From NCBI GenBank assembly GCA_964036045.1, contig OZ038383.1:38690294-38754293 (forward strand): a stretch of DNA of 64,000 nt, in the 5' to 3' direction. Each line of letters begins with the position of its first letter. Position 1 is the first letter of the stretch. Positions 42,530 through 55,523 of the stretch are shown in pieces. This DNA comes from Eutreptiella sp. 'Long Island Sound 2002' (Eukaryota; Euglenozoa; Euglenophyceae; Eutreptiales; Eutreptiaceae). The notes under the pieces were generated by a model that had not been told where the DNA came from, did no database searches, and saw only the letters and a list, made by a program, of their open reading frames with translations. Both the position numbers and the translations under genes were made by a program.

Positions 42530-45500
42530 CCCGGAAGGTCGTGATACGCTTGGAGTACCCTCCACAGCGAATTGTACCAATTCCGGCCCGGTTCGTCGAT
42601 GTGCAGCTGGCGGAACTTCTCGAACATCTGCCGCCAGGCCACCTCAGCCCGGCCATTCGACCGGCTGTGGTATGCCACAGTCTTGGCGTGCCGAATTCCC
42701 ATGTGCTTGAACATCGTCTTGAACCACGTCCCCACGAATTGACTGCCCCGATCGCTGCGGATGACAGCCGGGACATCAAAAATCGTCAGCCAATGCCTGA
42801 TCATGGCATTTGCGACGGTCTTGGCCTGCAGCCCCAGTCCATGCTTGTCCTTCTTGTCCTTCTTCTTGGACTTCTTGCCAGGGACCGCCACGATATACCC
42901 ACTGTGCCTGTCCACCGCCAGGATGACACAGTCGTAGGTCTCTCCTTCCACGGTGACCTCAGGCATGGCGAATACATCCACGGCCACGGACCGCATAGGG
43001 GCCTCCGGTATAGCCGTATACACCGGGTTGCCCGCTGTGGAGTGGTTAGGGCTCTTCGTGGCCCGACACACGGCACAGTCGCTGCAGTACCTATCCAGGA
43101 TGGCGTAGTACCCCGGAGGGAACTTGAAACGCGACTCCAGGTCCTGCTGCATCTTGTCTCGGCCAGGGTGCATGAGCTGGGCGTTGTGCCAATGGTTAAT
43201 GAGCTCCTCCACTCGGTTCTCGGGCACCAGCAGCTTGTCCTTGAGGAACAACTTGTCCCCATCCTCGGTCAAGCCTTCAGGCCATTCGTCGTCCGACGGG
43301 GCGCTCACGGCATTCCAGTACTTGCTCCAGTGCTCGGATGCCGCGTAGTCATCCGACCAGTCCTCTGTGAGCACCGACCTGACTAGCTCTACAGGGGCCA
43401 CCATCCATTGCTCGAGGGTTTCCTCTCAAATAGCTTGGACGCGGGCACCCCAGAACTTGGCCAGGTCCGTACGATTTGCCATCACCACAAAGCACTTGAC
43501 CCCCTCCTGCTCCATGGCCTTCTCCATCTCGATGATGCGCTTGGCCTCCTTGGTCTCCTCGGCGTCGCCATGGCTGGATATGTCCATCCACGCCTTGCCC
43601 GCGGGGTAGGCCCAGCGACTGAGGCAATCTGCCACAGTGTTGTCCTTCCCCGGGACGTACACGACGCTGAGGTCGAACTTGGCGAACGTCTCGTGCCATC
43701 GGGCCCTCCTATCCGCTGGTCCTGAGGGCTTGTCGACATGCTCCTTGTGCCAGCTCTGTAGGGACTGGTGGTCCGTGCAAACCACCACCGGCTGCAGTCC
43801 GATATGGCCAGACCACTTCCTGAGCGCACATACAATGGCGTATGTCTCCTTCTCCCTCGCGGTCCATGTTCGGCGTTGGCCCTCGGCCAGGATCGTGCTC
43901 CAAAACGGCACGGGAACATGAGTCCCGTCGTCCCGGACTTGCTCGAGGACCGCCCCCACGGCATAGTCCGAGGCGTTTGTCCGTAGCACGAATCCCTTGT
44001 CTGGGTCCACCAGGAACAGCCCCAACTGCCCCAGGAGTCGCTCCTTCAGGCGGTTGAACGCATCCTCAGCCTCAGGGGTCCAGGCAAGCTTCTTCTTGCT
44101 CCCCTTCCGGCCATCGAACTTGCCCACTTGCAGCATCTTGTGCAGCGGCCCCGAGAGTTCTGCATACATCCGGACATAGCCCGAATAGTAATTGCAGAAC
44201 CCCATGAAGGACCGGAGTTCGCTGATGGTCTGGGGCTTCTCCCAGTCGTGCAGGGACGCCAGCTTCCCAGGCATGGGACGGCGTTGCCCGTGACCAACCA
44301 CGTGACCCGCGAACTCCACTTCCTTCACGAAGAGTGAGGCTTTGGTGGGCTTGCACACCATGTTGTGCTTGTCCAACTCGCTGAGCACTCGGCGCAGATC
44401 CTTCTCATGCGCGTCGATGAGCTCGTCCTCAGTCATGTTCTCCGTGCCGGACCCAATGATGATGTCATCCACGAAGGGATCGGCACAGTCCCGGACAGGA
44501 CCGAGTAGGTCCTCCATCATGCGCTGGAAAGCGGCGTTGCCATTCTTGGCGCCCATAGGCACCACTTTCCACTGCATGGGCCCCAGCGGCGTCGACATTG
44601 CTGTGCAGGGCCTGGAGTCCGGGTGTAGCGGCATCTGGTGATAACCGTGTTTCAGGGCCAACACTGTGAAGATCCGCTATTTCTGTTGTTTTTGGAGGAT
44701 GGAGTCGATCAGGGGAAGCGAGTACGAGTCGTGCTCGGTTTGCTCGTTCAAACCCCTGTAATCCACCACCAACCTCCACTCGCCCTTCTCCTTCTTGGGC
44801 ACGATGAAGGCTGGGCTGGCCCACTCACTGTCGGAGGGTTCGATCCATCCCCGCTCAATGAACTCGGCCAACAGCTTCTTCATGGCCTCGGCCCGATCGC
44901 CCTGAAGTTGGTACTCCCGATGACGATAGATCTTGGGGTTCGGCTTCAGCTTGATCCTCGCTGTGCCAAACCTCCCACGATCTGGAGGGTTCTTGTTGGC
45001 GACGCCAATGAATAGCCGCAGATAGGCATTGATCAGCCTCTCCTTCAGCTCGGCGACCTTCGGGTTCTCCTGGGCCTCTTCAGCCGCTTGCTTCGGTATA
45101 GATACAACCGACCGCACTGCGGTATAGGCCCCTTCTGGGTCCGATTCTGACTTCTCCTCGTCCGATATGCCGTCTTCATCGTCGTGGGGAGCTCTTCCCA
45201 CCGATAATCTTCGGAAATTTGCGGCCTCGGGCTGGTGACTGTCGCTATCGGCACCGGTTCTTGGAAAGTCCCATGTTGGTGGGTCCGACCCAACCGGACA
45301 ATCGTATTGGTCCGCGATGTGATCCATGACCCTCGCCATGAACTCGTCCTTCTCGTACTTGCCGGTGACCAACATCTTGTCATCCCACCAATGCGGAGAT
45401 GTGACCCTGGCCCGCCTCTTCTTGGCTACCACACGGTCGTGCATCCCCATCCGCATGTAGTTGACGACGTCGTCGATCTCGGCGTTGGACAGGACGTCAA

Positions 45501-46899
45501 TGCCATCAATAGGCTGATCCGTCCCCTCCTTGGGCTCGAACATGACCTTCATGGGCACCGCCTCCACCCTACGGATGAATGCTTCATCACTCGTGGCCTG
45601 GGCTTGCGCCCCATCCACCAGGAAAGCCTTGGTACCCCACGCTTGACCCGGGGAGGGCATTGATACACCCTTGGCGTCGATGAACAACTCCTCCTCTGGC
45701 CCGAATGACATCTCGTTCAGGGTGATGGAGTCCAGCGTCGACTTGAGACCCTCCAGCGGACATGGGGTGGATCCTATGCCGGTTATGACCAGGATCCCCT
45801 TCGCCCTATCCGCGACGATCTTCTCCACCGTACGTCTGGTATTGTCCAGGGAGCCATGCCAATACATGGGTCCCCACTCCTTCAAACCCCAATGCCTGTG
45901 CCAGGCTGAGTCTCCTCGATGCCAATGCCTCCTACACTTCCGCAGAAGTGGGGCATCCCGGGAAGCGAAGACGTCCGTCTCGGGCGCTTCAGCTCCCAGC
46001 GTCTGAATCATCCTGGCGTACACTTGCGGCGCCATTCCATACTCCGTGAGCTGAACTCCACGGTCTCCTCTGGACTTGGCACCCACAGCTTGCACTGCTT
46101 GGAAGATCCGATCCTCTTCCTCAGCATTCCATTGGGATGATCCGCATGCATAGTCCGTGGACAGCCATGTTAGGCATTCATCATCCTCCCGGACCAGCGT
46201 TGCACGATGGGGAAGGGCTCCAATGGCATTTGCCACCATGAAGTCATACCCCATGATCATATCCCAATCGGTAATGTCGGCCACATAGAAGTTCCCGGAT
46301 AGAGTGCTTCTCTTCGCCCGATCAGGGCGGTTCAAGCGCTCATGCTCCCAGAATTCCATACTGATGGTGGCCTCATGGGTGCCTCCACCCATAATCTCTC
46401 CGTTGGCGACCTTCAGGCGGACCGGTCTCCGGCTGGGCTGCAGGAGTTCCTCCTTGAACAACCCTCTCCGGACCAGGCTCACCTGGGCACCCGTATCCAC
46501 TAACACATCCACCACCTTCTCCTCTCGTCCGCACCGTACTCGCACTTTCAAGTGCAACTGCCGCTCGTCGCCATGAGGTGTATGAACGACTCTCACGGCA
46601 TGCAACTCTAGCACGTCTGGGTGCATCAGGACTTCAAGGGTATGGTCACGGATGGTGTAGATCTTGGGCTGGTCCTGCCCGTCCACGGCACTCTCCGTGG
46701 TCGCTCCTTCCTTCTTGCCATGTCCCGTACCCACATGTACTTCCCTTGGCAGGGCGCTCCAGGGGTTGGGAGTGGCGAAACTCAGTGGTTTTGGCTCTTC
46801 CGGAGCCTTCTTCGGCACCCGATGTGCCTTTGCTTTCTCTGGGATTCCACTGCCTTTCGGAGGAGAGACCTCCGAGGTCCCACTCCCGTGGGGGCTCCT
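42530..46899 (-). pseudogene. Element B pol, truncated in integrase, two nonsense codons
   Basis: The frame is open from the conserved gag UAG and lacks the frameshift seen in A. Domains run in the same order: protease VDVLVDTGAQVSLV, extra domain (TDVFASRDAPLL), RT with catalytic FVDDIIIG, RNase H, then integrase with HHCC finger, DVFAMPEV, RSDRGSQF and RAEVAWRQ. Broken by TAG at 44677-44679 (A has AAG) and TGA at 43426-43428 (A has CGA). Integrase ends at 42530, so the C-terminal part and chromodomain are absent. It serves as the best reference for the A family upstream of that point. Confidence 0.93.
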
Positions 46900-49800
46900 C
46901 TAGACTTGGCTTCCTGCAGCCCCTTCCGGCTGCGATCCGCCAGGACTTTGTCCACCACGTTGCTGGGCTTTGAGTTCCTCCAACGTCCTCAACATGTCCT
47001 CAGCAACCTCCTCGATCGACCTCACTCGTCGGTGTTGGCCAGGTCCACCACCATAGCCTCTTCCTCCGCCTTTTCCTTGGCCTTTGCCTTGGCCTTTTCC
47101 CCCGTCTCCGCCCTTCGCCTTCCAATCGGAAATCCGCTGCTCCTTGGGCTTCTTCTCGGGGTGGGCGGCGAAGTAGGCCTTCTTGTCCGCCTCATACACC
47201 TTGCACTGACAGTGGTCGTGTGCATGGTTGTTTCCCTTGCCATAACAGACCCAGCACCTGTCGTGCTGAGACCTGTACTCCCGGAACGAGAGCGGTGGGT
47301 TCCCGATCCTCCTTGGCTCTCTGCTCTTCCTGGGTCCCACCGGGCTCCATCCGGACCGATCCTGCCCATGGTTCCTCACGTTGTGCGCCACAAACGCGAA
47401 GAAATGGGCCTCCTCGTGATCCTCCCGGGACCAGTGGTCTTGGCCACTTCCACTACCATCCTCTGCGGAGTTGGCCGTGTCCTCCTGGATCTCCCGATGA
47501 TGGCGGTCTTCTCGGTGGCCTCATTGTCCATGACCATGTTGATCCTGCACGTGGGCCTCGTTCTTCGCATTGAGCTTCAACTCCACCGTGATGTACTTCA
47601 CGATCTCGTCCAGGCTCATGCGGGCGAAGATGACCTGCATTCTCAGCGGCTCCCCGCGCCTCCACTCCACGTTGTTGAGGCGCAGCAACCTTTGCCCCAT
47701 GGAGTCCCCAAATACCTCCACGTACACGGCGTTCTTCAGTCCCAACATCCGGTTGGGCTCGCCAGGGTTCCTCCTGAAGAACTCCATGATACCCGCATGG
47801 GTATCCTCCGCCGCCATAATCCTCACCGCCACCCGCTTCTTGGCGCGCTTCTTCTCCTCGTCCTCCACTCGTCTCTTCCAGTTGCCGGGGAGGACGTCCT
47901 TCAGGAGGTGGCGGATCTCGCTGGCCTCGTTCCAGTCCTCCACCAGCTTGAGGCATCTGCGGTACTTCCGCAGATACCGGTTCCACTCCCGGACCCGCAA
48001 CTCACCGTGGTCCAGCGGCAGCGGGATGGACCACAAGTCCTCCAGCTTCTGGTTCGGAGCGTCCACCCGCTCCTCATCCTCCAACCACTGGAGGCAGGCC
48101 TGCTCCGTACGGATCAGTCCTTCCCGGATCTGATCCCGCAGCTCCTCCTTCAGGTCCTGCGCCAGCCGGTGTGGGAATGTCCGGCATACCCACTTGTCCC
48201 GCAGCGCTCCCGGCATCTCGCCGACGACCTCCTCGGCGAAGTCCTCCCAATCCAGGATGAAGTCATCCAGGTTGGAGGGGTTGCCATCGTAGTAGGGGAT
48301 TTTGATTCCCCTGAGGTCGTCAATCCTGATGGCGTCTCCGACGTCTCCAGCCACCACTCCACCGAGCCGGATACCACCTGTGGCCGGGGGGTGTGAGTAC
48401 ACTCCCCGTACATCCCTCTCCTCCATGGAGTGCGGTCCAGTTGGGCCTGAACCCATGGGGTTTGGAATGCGGGAAAGATTTGCTCCATCGGCCGTCCATA
48501 TCCCCGTATTGGGGTCCTTCGCCCACACGTTTCCGCCTGGATGACCTCGACCGTGTCCCTCGGCGCTTCCCATGGTTCGCCCCTGCATGGTCTGGCTCTG
48601 GATCTCCTCTTCCACATAAACTACCATATTCGTCGTGATCGGGACAGCCTGGGCGGCATGGGACATCTGTACCGTCAGGCTCCTCGGGTCCGTGGTTACA
48701 TGCCCTTCCCGCATGGACCCAGCCGGCGCCGTTTGTTCCCCGAGCATTGTGGATTCGCTGAACATGGGAACAAAAGGCAGCGCACCCGGGTCAACACGCG
48801 GAGGCGCGTAGGGTGCCTCTGCAGGGCCGCCCATGGGTTTATCCATGGCGCTCCTGAGGGTCTTAACCCGCTCCACCAGATCTGCTGCGGCCGGCTTTGC
48901 CGGGAGCTCCGGACCCGAGGCGAGGGGCTGTAGCTCCTCTAGCCTTTTCAGGCGCCCCGACATGTCCTCCACCAGGTGGAGGAGGCTGTCCACCACTCGC
49001 TGCTGCTTCTCCAGGGCCAGCTCCAGATTCTCCCGGTACCGGTCCCGTTCCGCTCGCAGCTCCTCCATGTCTTTCTCCGCGGCCGACTGGTCATCCAAGA
49101 TCCCGGCGACGTCCTCCTCTAGACCGTCTATCGCGTTGTCCAGGCGGTCTAGGCAATGCACGATGGCGTCCATCCCCATCTTTGGGTACTTGCCCATGAG
49201 GAAGGACACGTGCTCGCAGTGGCACTCAGCCTGCTTTCCGGCTGATCCGGCGCATCCCGCGGTTCCCGGCACCTCAGACTCGTCGCCCATGGGCGTATCG
49301 CCTATGGCGTCCGTCTCTGGTCCCGTGTGCCGGGGCAGGGGTGCCGTCCGGGCCCTGGCTGGCCTCTCCAAGCCCTCGGCGTCGTGCTTCAGGGCGGGCT
49401 CCGGGGCCGTATGCGCCCTGGCGATCTGCGCGGACATCTCCGACTCCGAAGGTGGCTCGTAGGCTGTCCGATAGCCCTCGGAGTGCCCCTCGGATTCCCA
49501 CAGCCTGACCGGGCTGGGGTCCGTGTCCATAGCCCCGGCGTCCCTTGCCGTGGACTTGGGTGACCCGCGCTTCCGGTAGCGCCGGGCCCGTCCTCCACTG
49601 CTGCCTGAATGGCAGGCCTCGTCAGAGTCCTCCGCGGCGGAGCGGAGGTTGCATGCCTTTCGGCAGCGACGCTCACACATGGAGACCAGGTCCTCCATGT
49701 CACGTCCTCCTCTTCCCGAATGTCGTACTTCTCTTCGGGCTTCAACTTCCGGAGCTCGCCATGCTCTTGAACGTCTCGGTTCTTCTATGGCTCCAATCTC

Positions 49801-50004
49801 CGGCGTGGTCTTCACCGAGTCCACAATACGCACCTGGGGTGTACTTGGGCAGGGCTCATAAGGGCCCAGGTCCCCGGGTCGGCGGTTGGTAGGGGCAGCA
49901 GGTAAGCCTCTGCTACCATAAAGAAGGTCCCTACGAGGACCGACCCCCGCTGTGCCCCTTCCGCCTGTAACCCCTGCCGATTTGCTCCTGATCAACGATT
50001 GCAT
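46900..50004 (-). pseudogene. Element B gag, one in-frame TGA
   Basis: Starts at the ATG complementary to 50002-50004 (MQSLIRSKSAGVTGG), inside the LTR end, and reads through the PBS without a stop. It is collinear with A gag: coiled coil, capsid-like part, zinc-knuckle-like CWVCYGKGNNHAHDHCQC, Gly/Lys-rich tail. A TGA at 47521-47523 replaces CGA of A. The frame ends at a TAG (46900-46902) that A shares at the same place, with pol continuing in frame beyond it. Confidence 0.92.
49907..49918 (-). other. Primer-binding site of B
   Basis: TGGTAGCAGAGG on the minus strand, directly after the B 5' LTR. Confidence 0.88.
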
Positions 50005-52268
50005 TTATCAAAATCCAGGGTTCCAAATCCAAAAATATAGAAAGTAAAATACAATCCTCCTTCAACCCTGAACAGCAACCAGATCCCACAAATCCAGCAA
50101 TAATCCAATCCACACTGCGGGCTTCCGTTCAGCACACCGGTCGTCCCACGGTGGCGGGCATGTACAAGAATTGCACCAAAGAGGAAAGCCCTGAAATTGG
50201 CATATGAACACAAATAAAGCAAAGTTGGCGAAAGAGGTAAACATACACATTTCGAGCCATAAACCCCTCATTCCCTGGACTCAAGACCTTCCCTTGACTC
50301 ACCAACATATTGCCCTGAACCGGGTCAAATGAGATGGCTGAATGCCATGTGTCACAAGTCACTACACAAACCCCAAAAATGTGTTCATCCCCAAGCTTCT
50401 AAATCCTAGCCCAATAGGGGAGGTGGCGTGTCATGGCCTAGAGAGGCACTCAGGACGATGCCCTACCCTGACATAACCTTGGTTGGACTTGGAGTCGATT
50501 GGGGTCGGAGAACTGCCCCATGATGTTGACCTCACAACATGGCAAAATCAGGCAAATCACACCATTATGCCCAAAAGTGAATTATATACTCAAAAATGCA
50601 TACGGCAATTATCCAAATGCTCCATGCACGTGTCAAACCGGAAGGTAATATACAAGGGTGATATAGACCAAAGATCCATGCCCAAGAATATCCCATCATT
50701 GGCCCCGAAACCTCTCCGGTTATGTACATGGCATGCTTCACAAGTCAGCTCATGAGTTTGAGACCTAATTTTGTGAGGCCCCGTGTGCCAAGCCAAAGTG
50801 ACCATGTGATCCGGCATATGGTAAGGTACAACACCGAAGCATATGCCAACATATAAGCAACATACCATAGTTCACGGATCTCTAGGCACATTACTGTTAA
50901 CCGACCAGTTGAGCACATAAAACACAAAAATGAGTATAAAATGAGGTCAAAAACATGAAAATATGTCCAAATACAAAGTTGTCATGATAATATATCTCTA
51001 TGCTCACCCATGATATCCGCTCATGGTTCAATACACAAATGATTGGAACCATTTGCAAACAATTCCCCCACTTGGATCCCCAATCGGGCGCATGAAGATA
51101 CCTTCGCCACTCATATCTACATGCCCCATGAAAATGGGAGTGCACTCATGGATCTCCTTGCCGAACATACCATGAGCAATATATACGCGGTAGACTTAGT
51201 CTAGCGCTTTGAATTCCACAATTGGGACATGGGCAAGGCCCTTGTCACGTGTGGCCCCACCATCTCCTCGGCCACAAGAAGATATATAACATGGGCGTGA
51301 GCATATCGAAGCACATACCATGCATATAACATATACCCTAAAAAGTGGCTCCCACCATGGTATGCCATGCCCCTCCATGGACATAACTTTACGTTAAAAA
51401 TACGTGGGAACCCAAGGAAAGTATCTATGCAACCCCAACACTCATGCAGTACACTCGAAAGTCGCATTAACATATTCGGTTGCACGGTCCAAGAGTTATA
51501 TATCACTTTCTACCCTCTTGACCATTATCCCTTGCTCTAACGGGCATGTGTACACACCAAAGTCCCCTGATGCTTCCCAAATGAAATTGAGACCAAGGCG
51601 CTTGCAACGCAGCCTTCCTTATTCTCTTTCCTCACACTCGCTCGTAGATATGGCCCTTCAAAGTGGTCCCACGATTCACTTTTGTTTCCCTTATATCTCC
51701 AAGTCAAATGGGTGGCAAGTATAAGGGAAACCTGATTTGGGCATAGGGAAAAGAGTATGACCACTCGAAGAAGACCAAATCCAGTGCGGCGATGTCGAAG
51801 TCGAAAATCCGATTTCGGCATCGCGAAAAATTCAGATTAAAATTTGGAGTGCTTATTTAGAAAATTGCGGATCCAACGAACCCTTTACTGATGAAATCTG
51901 ACCCTTCATCGGGGTTTCCGCCAAAATATCTGGAAATAACAGTTAACCAATCGGTTAACGCAAAATCGCGATCCAACTGACAGTCGCCGATACATTGACC
52001 ATCAGAACGAAAGGCTGAAAAATTACGGAAACATTATGATAATAAAACCCTGTTGATTCCTGATATTCTGATATATAGATCTCCGCTGGCGGCGCCTCGG
52101 TACTGAATATGGCCGCTCATAGCCGGAATGGCCAAACCTATCACACTATCACATCAGGTTAGGTCAGGTGGATGGGAGAGTATGATATCAGCCAATGGCG
52201 GCTTGCCGGCATATAGATACACACCCCAAGTGACCCCAAGATGGCCACGGGGGTCCGAACCGGCTTCA
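49919..52268 (-). repeat. Element B 5' LTR (2.35 kb)
   Basis: On the minus strand it begins TGAAGCCGGTTCGGACC and ends CTTCTTTA, like A. It is more diverged from the A LTRs than those are from each other, especially around 51000-51850. No partner LTR lies on the other side of B. Confidence 0.93.
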
Positions 52269-55200
52269 GCAATCTACAATCTGATGAGGACATGGAGGAC
52301 AATATCAAGCTCTTGGACCCCGAAGTACAGAAGCTGATCATGACCTACTTGGAGGTATTCGGCGAACTACCCCCTCCAGCTTCCTGTGACAAGCTGGTAC
52401 AGATGGACTTCAAGCAGAAGCCCGAGTTCGTTGGTCACAAGATACGTAGGACACCCTACCCGGCTCCTAAAGAGCAGGCTGATGAGATAGAGCGACAGAT
52501 ACAAGAATGTATCGACGCTGGCCTGGTCCTGGAGTACAAGGATGGGGACTACCCCCAACATTGCAGGCCCTGTTTCTGGGTGGCCAAGCCTGGGTCTACA
52601 GCCAAACGGCTGGTAGTGGACTATGGAGAGCTGAACAAGAAGACCCTGAACCACTCAGGGTCCACTCCTAACATGGAGTCAACCCTCGAGAAGATAGCCT
52701 CCTGCCGCTACAAGACGAAGATGGACAAGCGGAGTGGATTCTGGCAAGTGGACCTGACGCCCAATGCCCAGGAGCACCTAGCCTTCATCACCCCTCAGGG
52801 GAGGGTGTTCAAGTGGAAGGTCATGCCCTTTGGCCTGGCTGACGCACCCGCTCTTTTTCAAGTGCTGATGAACAAGATCCTATACATCCTCCGGCTGAGA
52901 CCTGTGGTGCAAGAACTCATATCCCGGGGCGCCCAGATGGAAGCACACATCAACGACGTATGCCTGGGAACGAATACTCAAGAGGACGCCCTAATCCTCC
53001 TGGGCGAGTTCTTTGCAGTCTGCCAGGAGAACCACACTCGACTCAAGCTGGAAAAGTGTGAGTTCATGCAGGAGACTATGCAGTACCTGGGGTTCGACAT
53101 TGGCTAGGGGTGGTGGACCCCTGCGGCCTCTAAGGCCAAACTCCCGATGGATGCTAAGGTACGACATGAAGACCCCAAGAAAGGACTCCATGATGTACGC
53201 AGTTTCATTGGGGCCTGCAACTTCTACCGCCGCCGCATTAAAAATTTCACCTACACCAGCGCCATCCTGACGGACCTCATTAAGAAGAGTACTACCTGGC
53301 GCTGGTGCCCTCAAGAACACCAAGCGTTTGACGAGCTCAAGGACAAAGTGGACAACGCTAAGTGCCTGGCTGTGCCTAGAGCACAAGGGGAGATTATCCC
53401 GGTGACTGACACCAGCAATGTCGGCGGAGGTGGAACGTTGTTCCAGTTGCAAATACTAGAGAAGGAGGACCTCCACTCGGCCATTTCTCAATGGGGTACT
53501 GATTGACTAAACCGAGACAGTACCCTCAAGCACAGCTACCCTGACTACAAATGGGTCCTGGTTCCCCTGGGTCATTGGAACTGGAAATGGAACCAGGCCC
53601 GGGGTAACTACTCTACCTATGAGCGGGAACTGCTCGCGGGTATGCTAGTGCTATCCTCACAGTCCCGATTGTTGGGGAGTAACCCAGTGTTTTGGCCGCG
53701 TGACCAAGAACCGGTCCGCACCTTCCAGAAGGGATCCCCACCCGAGAGGGCCAAGCTTAGACGCTGGTGGACCTACCTGAGCCAGCTACAGCTCTCAGTA
53801 CATCATATCCAGGGCGTCAAGAACGAGTGTGAGGACTACATCAGCCCCAACAACTTTGACGACATGATTAGTGCCAGGTCTGAGGAGCTAGCCTAGGAGG
53901 CGTTCAGCCGTATGGATGTATACCTGGACCTCAACATGACCATGATCAGACCTCTAGATGGACTCCAACAGGTGGAGTACCTGAAAGAGTTTGGGGACAT
54001 CTACAAACGCCTGGAGAAGCATCTGGAACCAGCCCTGATGGCCCAGGAGTAGTGGAAACAGGACAAGACCTACGTCTGGCATGAGGACCGGACAGTCCTG
54101 CCTAGCGACCGTATTCCGGCACTCCTCAAGTGGACCCATGAGTCCAGTGGTCATGTAGGAGCCAACCGTACCCGGAAGCTGTTCAAGCAGTGGTTCCACT
54201 CTACGTGGACAGAGGATCAGCTGCGGGAAACCCTCCAGCCCATCGTGGACAAGTGCCCGTGTCGGTCCTGTAAACCTGAGGATATCAGGGACAGAGGTCT
54301 CTATTCGACATTCCCTATCCCCCACTGTGCCAACAGTGTTCTCTACGTGGACTACACGGAGATGCCTAAGTTCGGGGGCTATGACTTTGCCATAGTGGTA
54401 ACCTGTTGGCTGACCAGGTTTACCAGGGTGTTCCCATGCACTTAACACATCACCGGCGATGAGACGATCAAGATACTCCTGGAAGAGTGGTTCTGTGTCT
54501 ATGGGGCACCCAAAAAGATTAACTCAGATGAGGACATCCGAGTACGCTCCGAAACTGGCTGGTACAAGAGAGTCCTGAGGTACCTCAATGTCCAGGTGTC
54601 AATGGGGATTCCCTATACTCATATGATTAACCCCCTATGTGAGGGATAGACTCGAGTTCTCAAAGAGAACGTGAGGATATGGTGCAAGACTGAGCGCACC
54701 AAGAACTGGATGAGACTACTCCCCGTCATATCCTTGATGATGAACTCCCAAGAGAGTTCGGCAACTGGCTATTCGCCCCATGAGCGATTCATGGGATGCC
54801 CGGCGTGGTTCCTACACGGTTCCATATCCTGAGGATTCCTACTCCACTGCCGGTAAGTGGGTGAAGGAGCAACAAGACAACGGTCACAAGGCCAAGGCTA
54901 TGCTCTAGAGAGTGAGGGAGCGCCAGTGGAACAAGAAGAACAAGCACCGGGTGCTAGCCTCCTACCAAGAGGGAGACAGGGTGCTGGTGCACCACAGTCG
55001 GCTATCCGCCTGGCAAAGCTCCACCAGCGATGACCTCTACGTTGGGCCCTACAAGGTCCTGTCTTTGGATGGTCACCGCATCACCGTGTAGTGTTCTCCC
55101 CGACTAGGGGGGGCCGTGGTGTACGCTGCTCAAAAGCTCAAGCGCTACTACGACCCAGAGGAACAATCTCAGGAAGAATGGGAAATAAACGACGAGGTGA

Positions 55201-55523
55201 TCGCCGCTCTGGACCTACAGGGCGCTGCCAGCCCAATGGAAGTTGAAGGAGAACTCCCCGACATGAATGCCGAGGAGATGGCCAAAGAATGCTTCTACCT
55301 GGTGAAGTCGGTTATCTGACACCGCTATCGTCAAGGGTGGCGTTTCCTCACCCTCTGGGAAGGGTTTGGAGTTGACGAAGCTACCTGGGAACCTTTTTCT
55401 GCCTTTGTGCTTCCTGAGGGACGCCTGAATTCTGTTCTGGTAGACTACCTGTCCCAGAACAACCTAGGAGAGTTGCTGAGGCTCGCTGAAACGCTTGCCT
55501 CTCAGAAGAAGCCTAGGGACTGA
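52269..55523 (+). pseudogene. Element C RT, RNase H, integrase and chromodomain-like end, decayed
   Basis: RT region (VFGELPPPASCDKL, VDYGELNKKT, MPFGLADAPALFQ). The catalytic box reads HINDVCLG, so the first Asp of the usual xxDD is Asn (AAC, about 52950). Stops include TAG 53105-53107, TGA 53504-53506 and TAG 53894-53896, and more follow through the integrase, with a frame change near 54820. RNase H remnant (VTDTSNVGGGG; TYERELLAGML). Integrase keeps the zinc finger (HVGANRTRKL, CPCRSC), VDYTEM and NSDEDIRV. The end (FLTLWEGFGVDEATWEPFSAFV) is chromodomain-like. It cannot be active. Confidence 0.9.

Larger units (their letters stand above)
42530..52268 (-). mobile_element. Element B: inverted copy of the A family, 3' end missing
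   Basis: Reads right to left: 5' LTR (52268-49919), PBS, gag, UAG, pol to the middle of integrase. It then stops at 42530, where similarity to A ends (after the codons for YHDLPG). There is no 3' LTR or polypurine tract and no matching target duplication, so the 3' third was lost by deletion or by aberrant integration. It lies inside C, between its protease/linker and RT. Confidence 0.94.
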
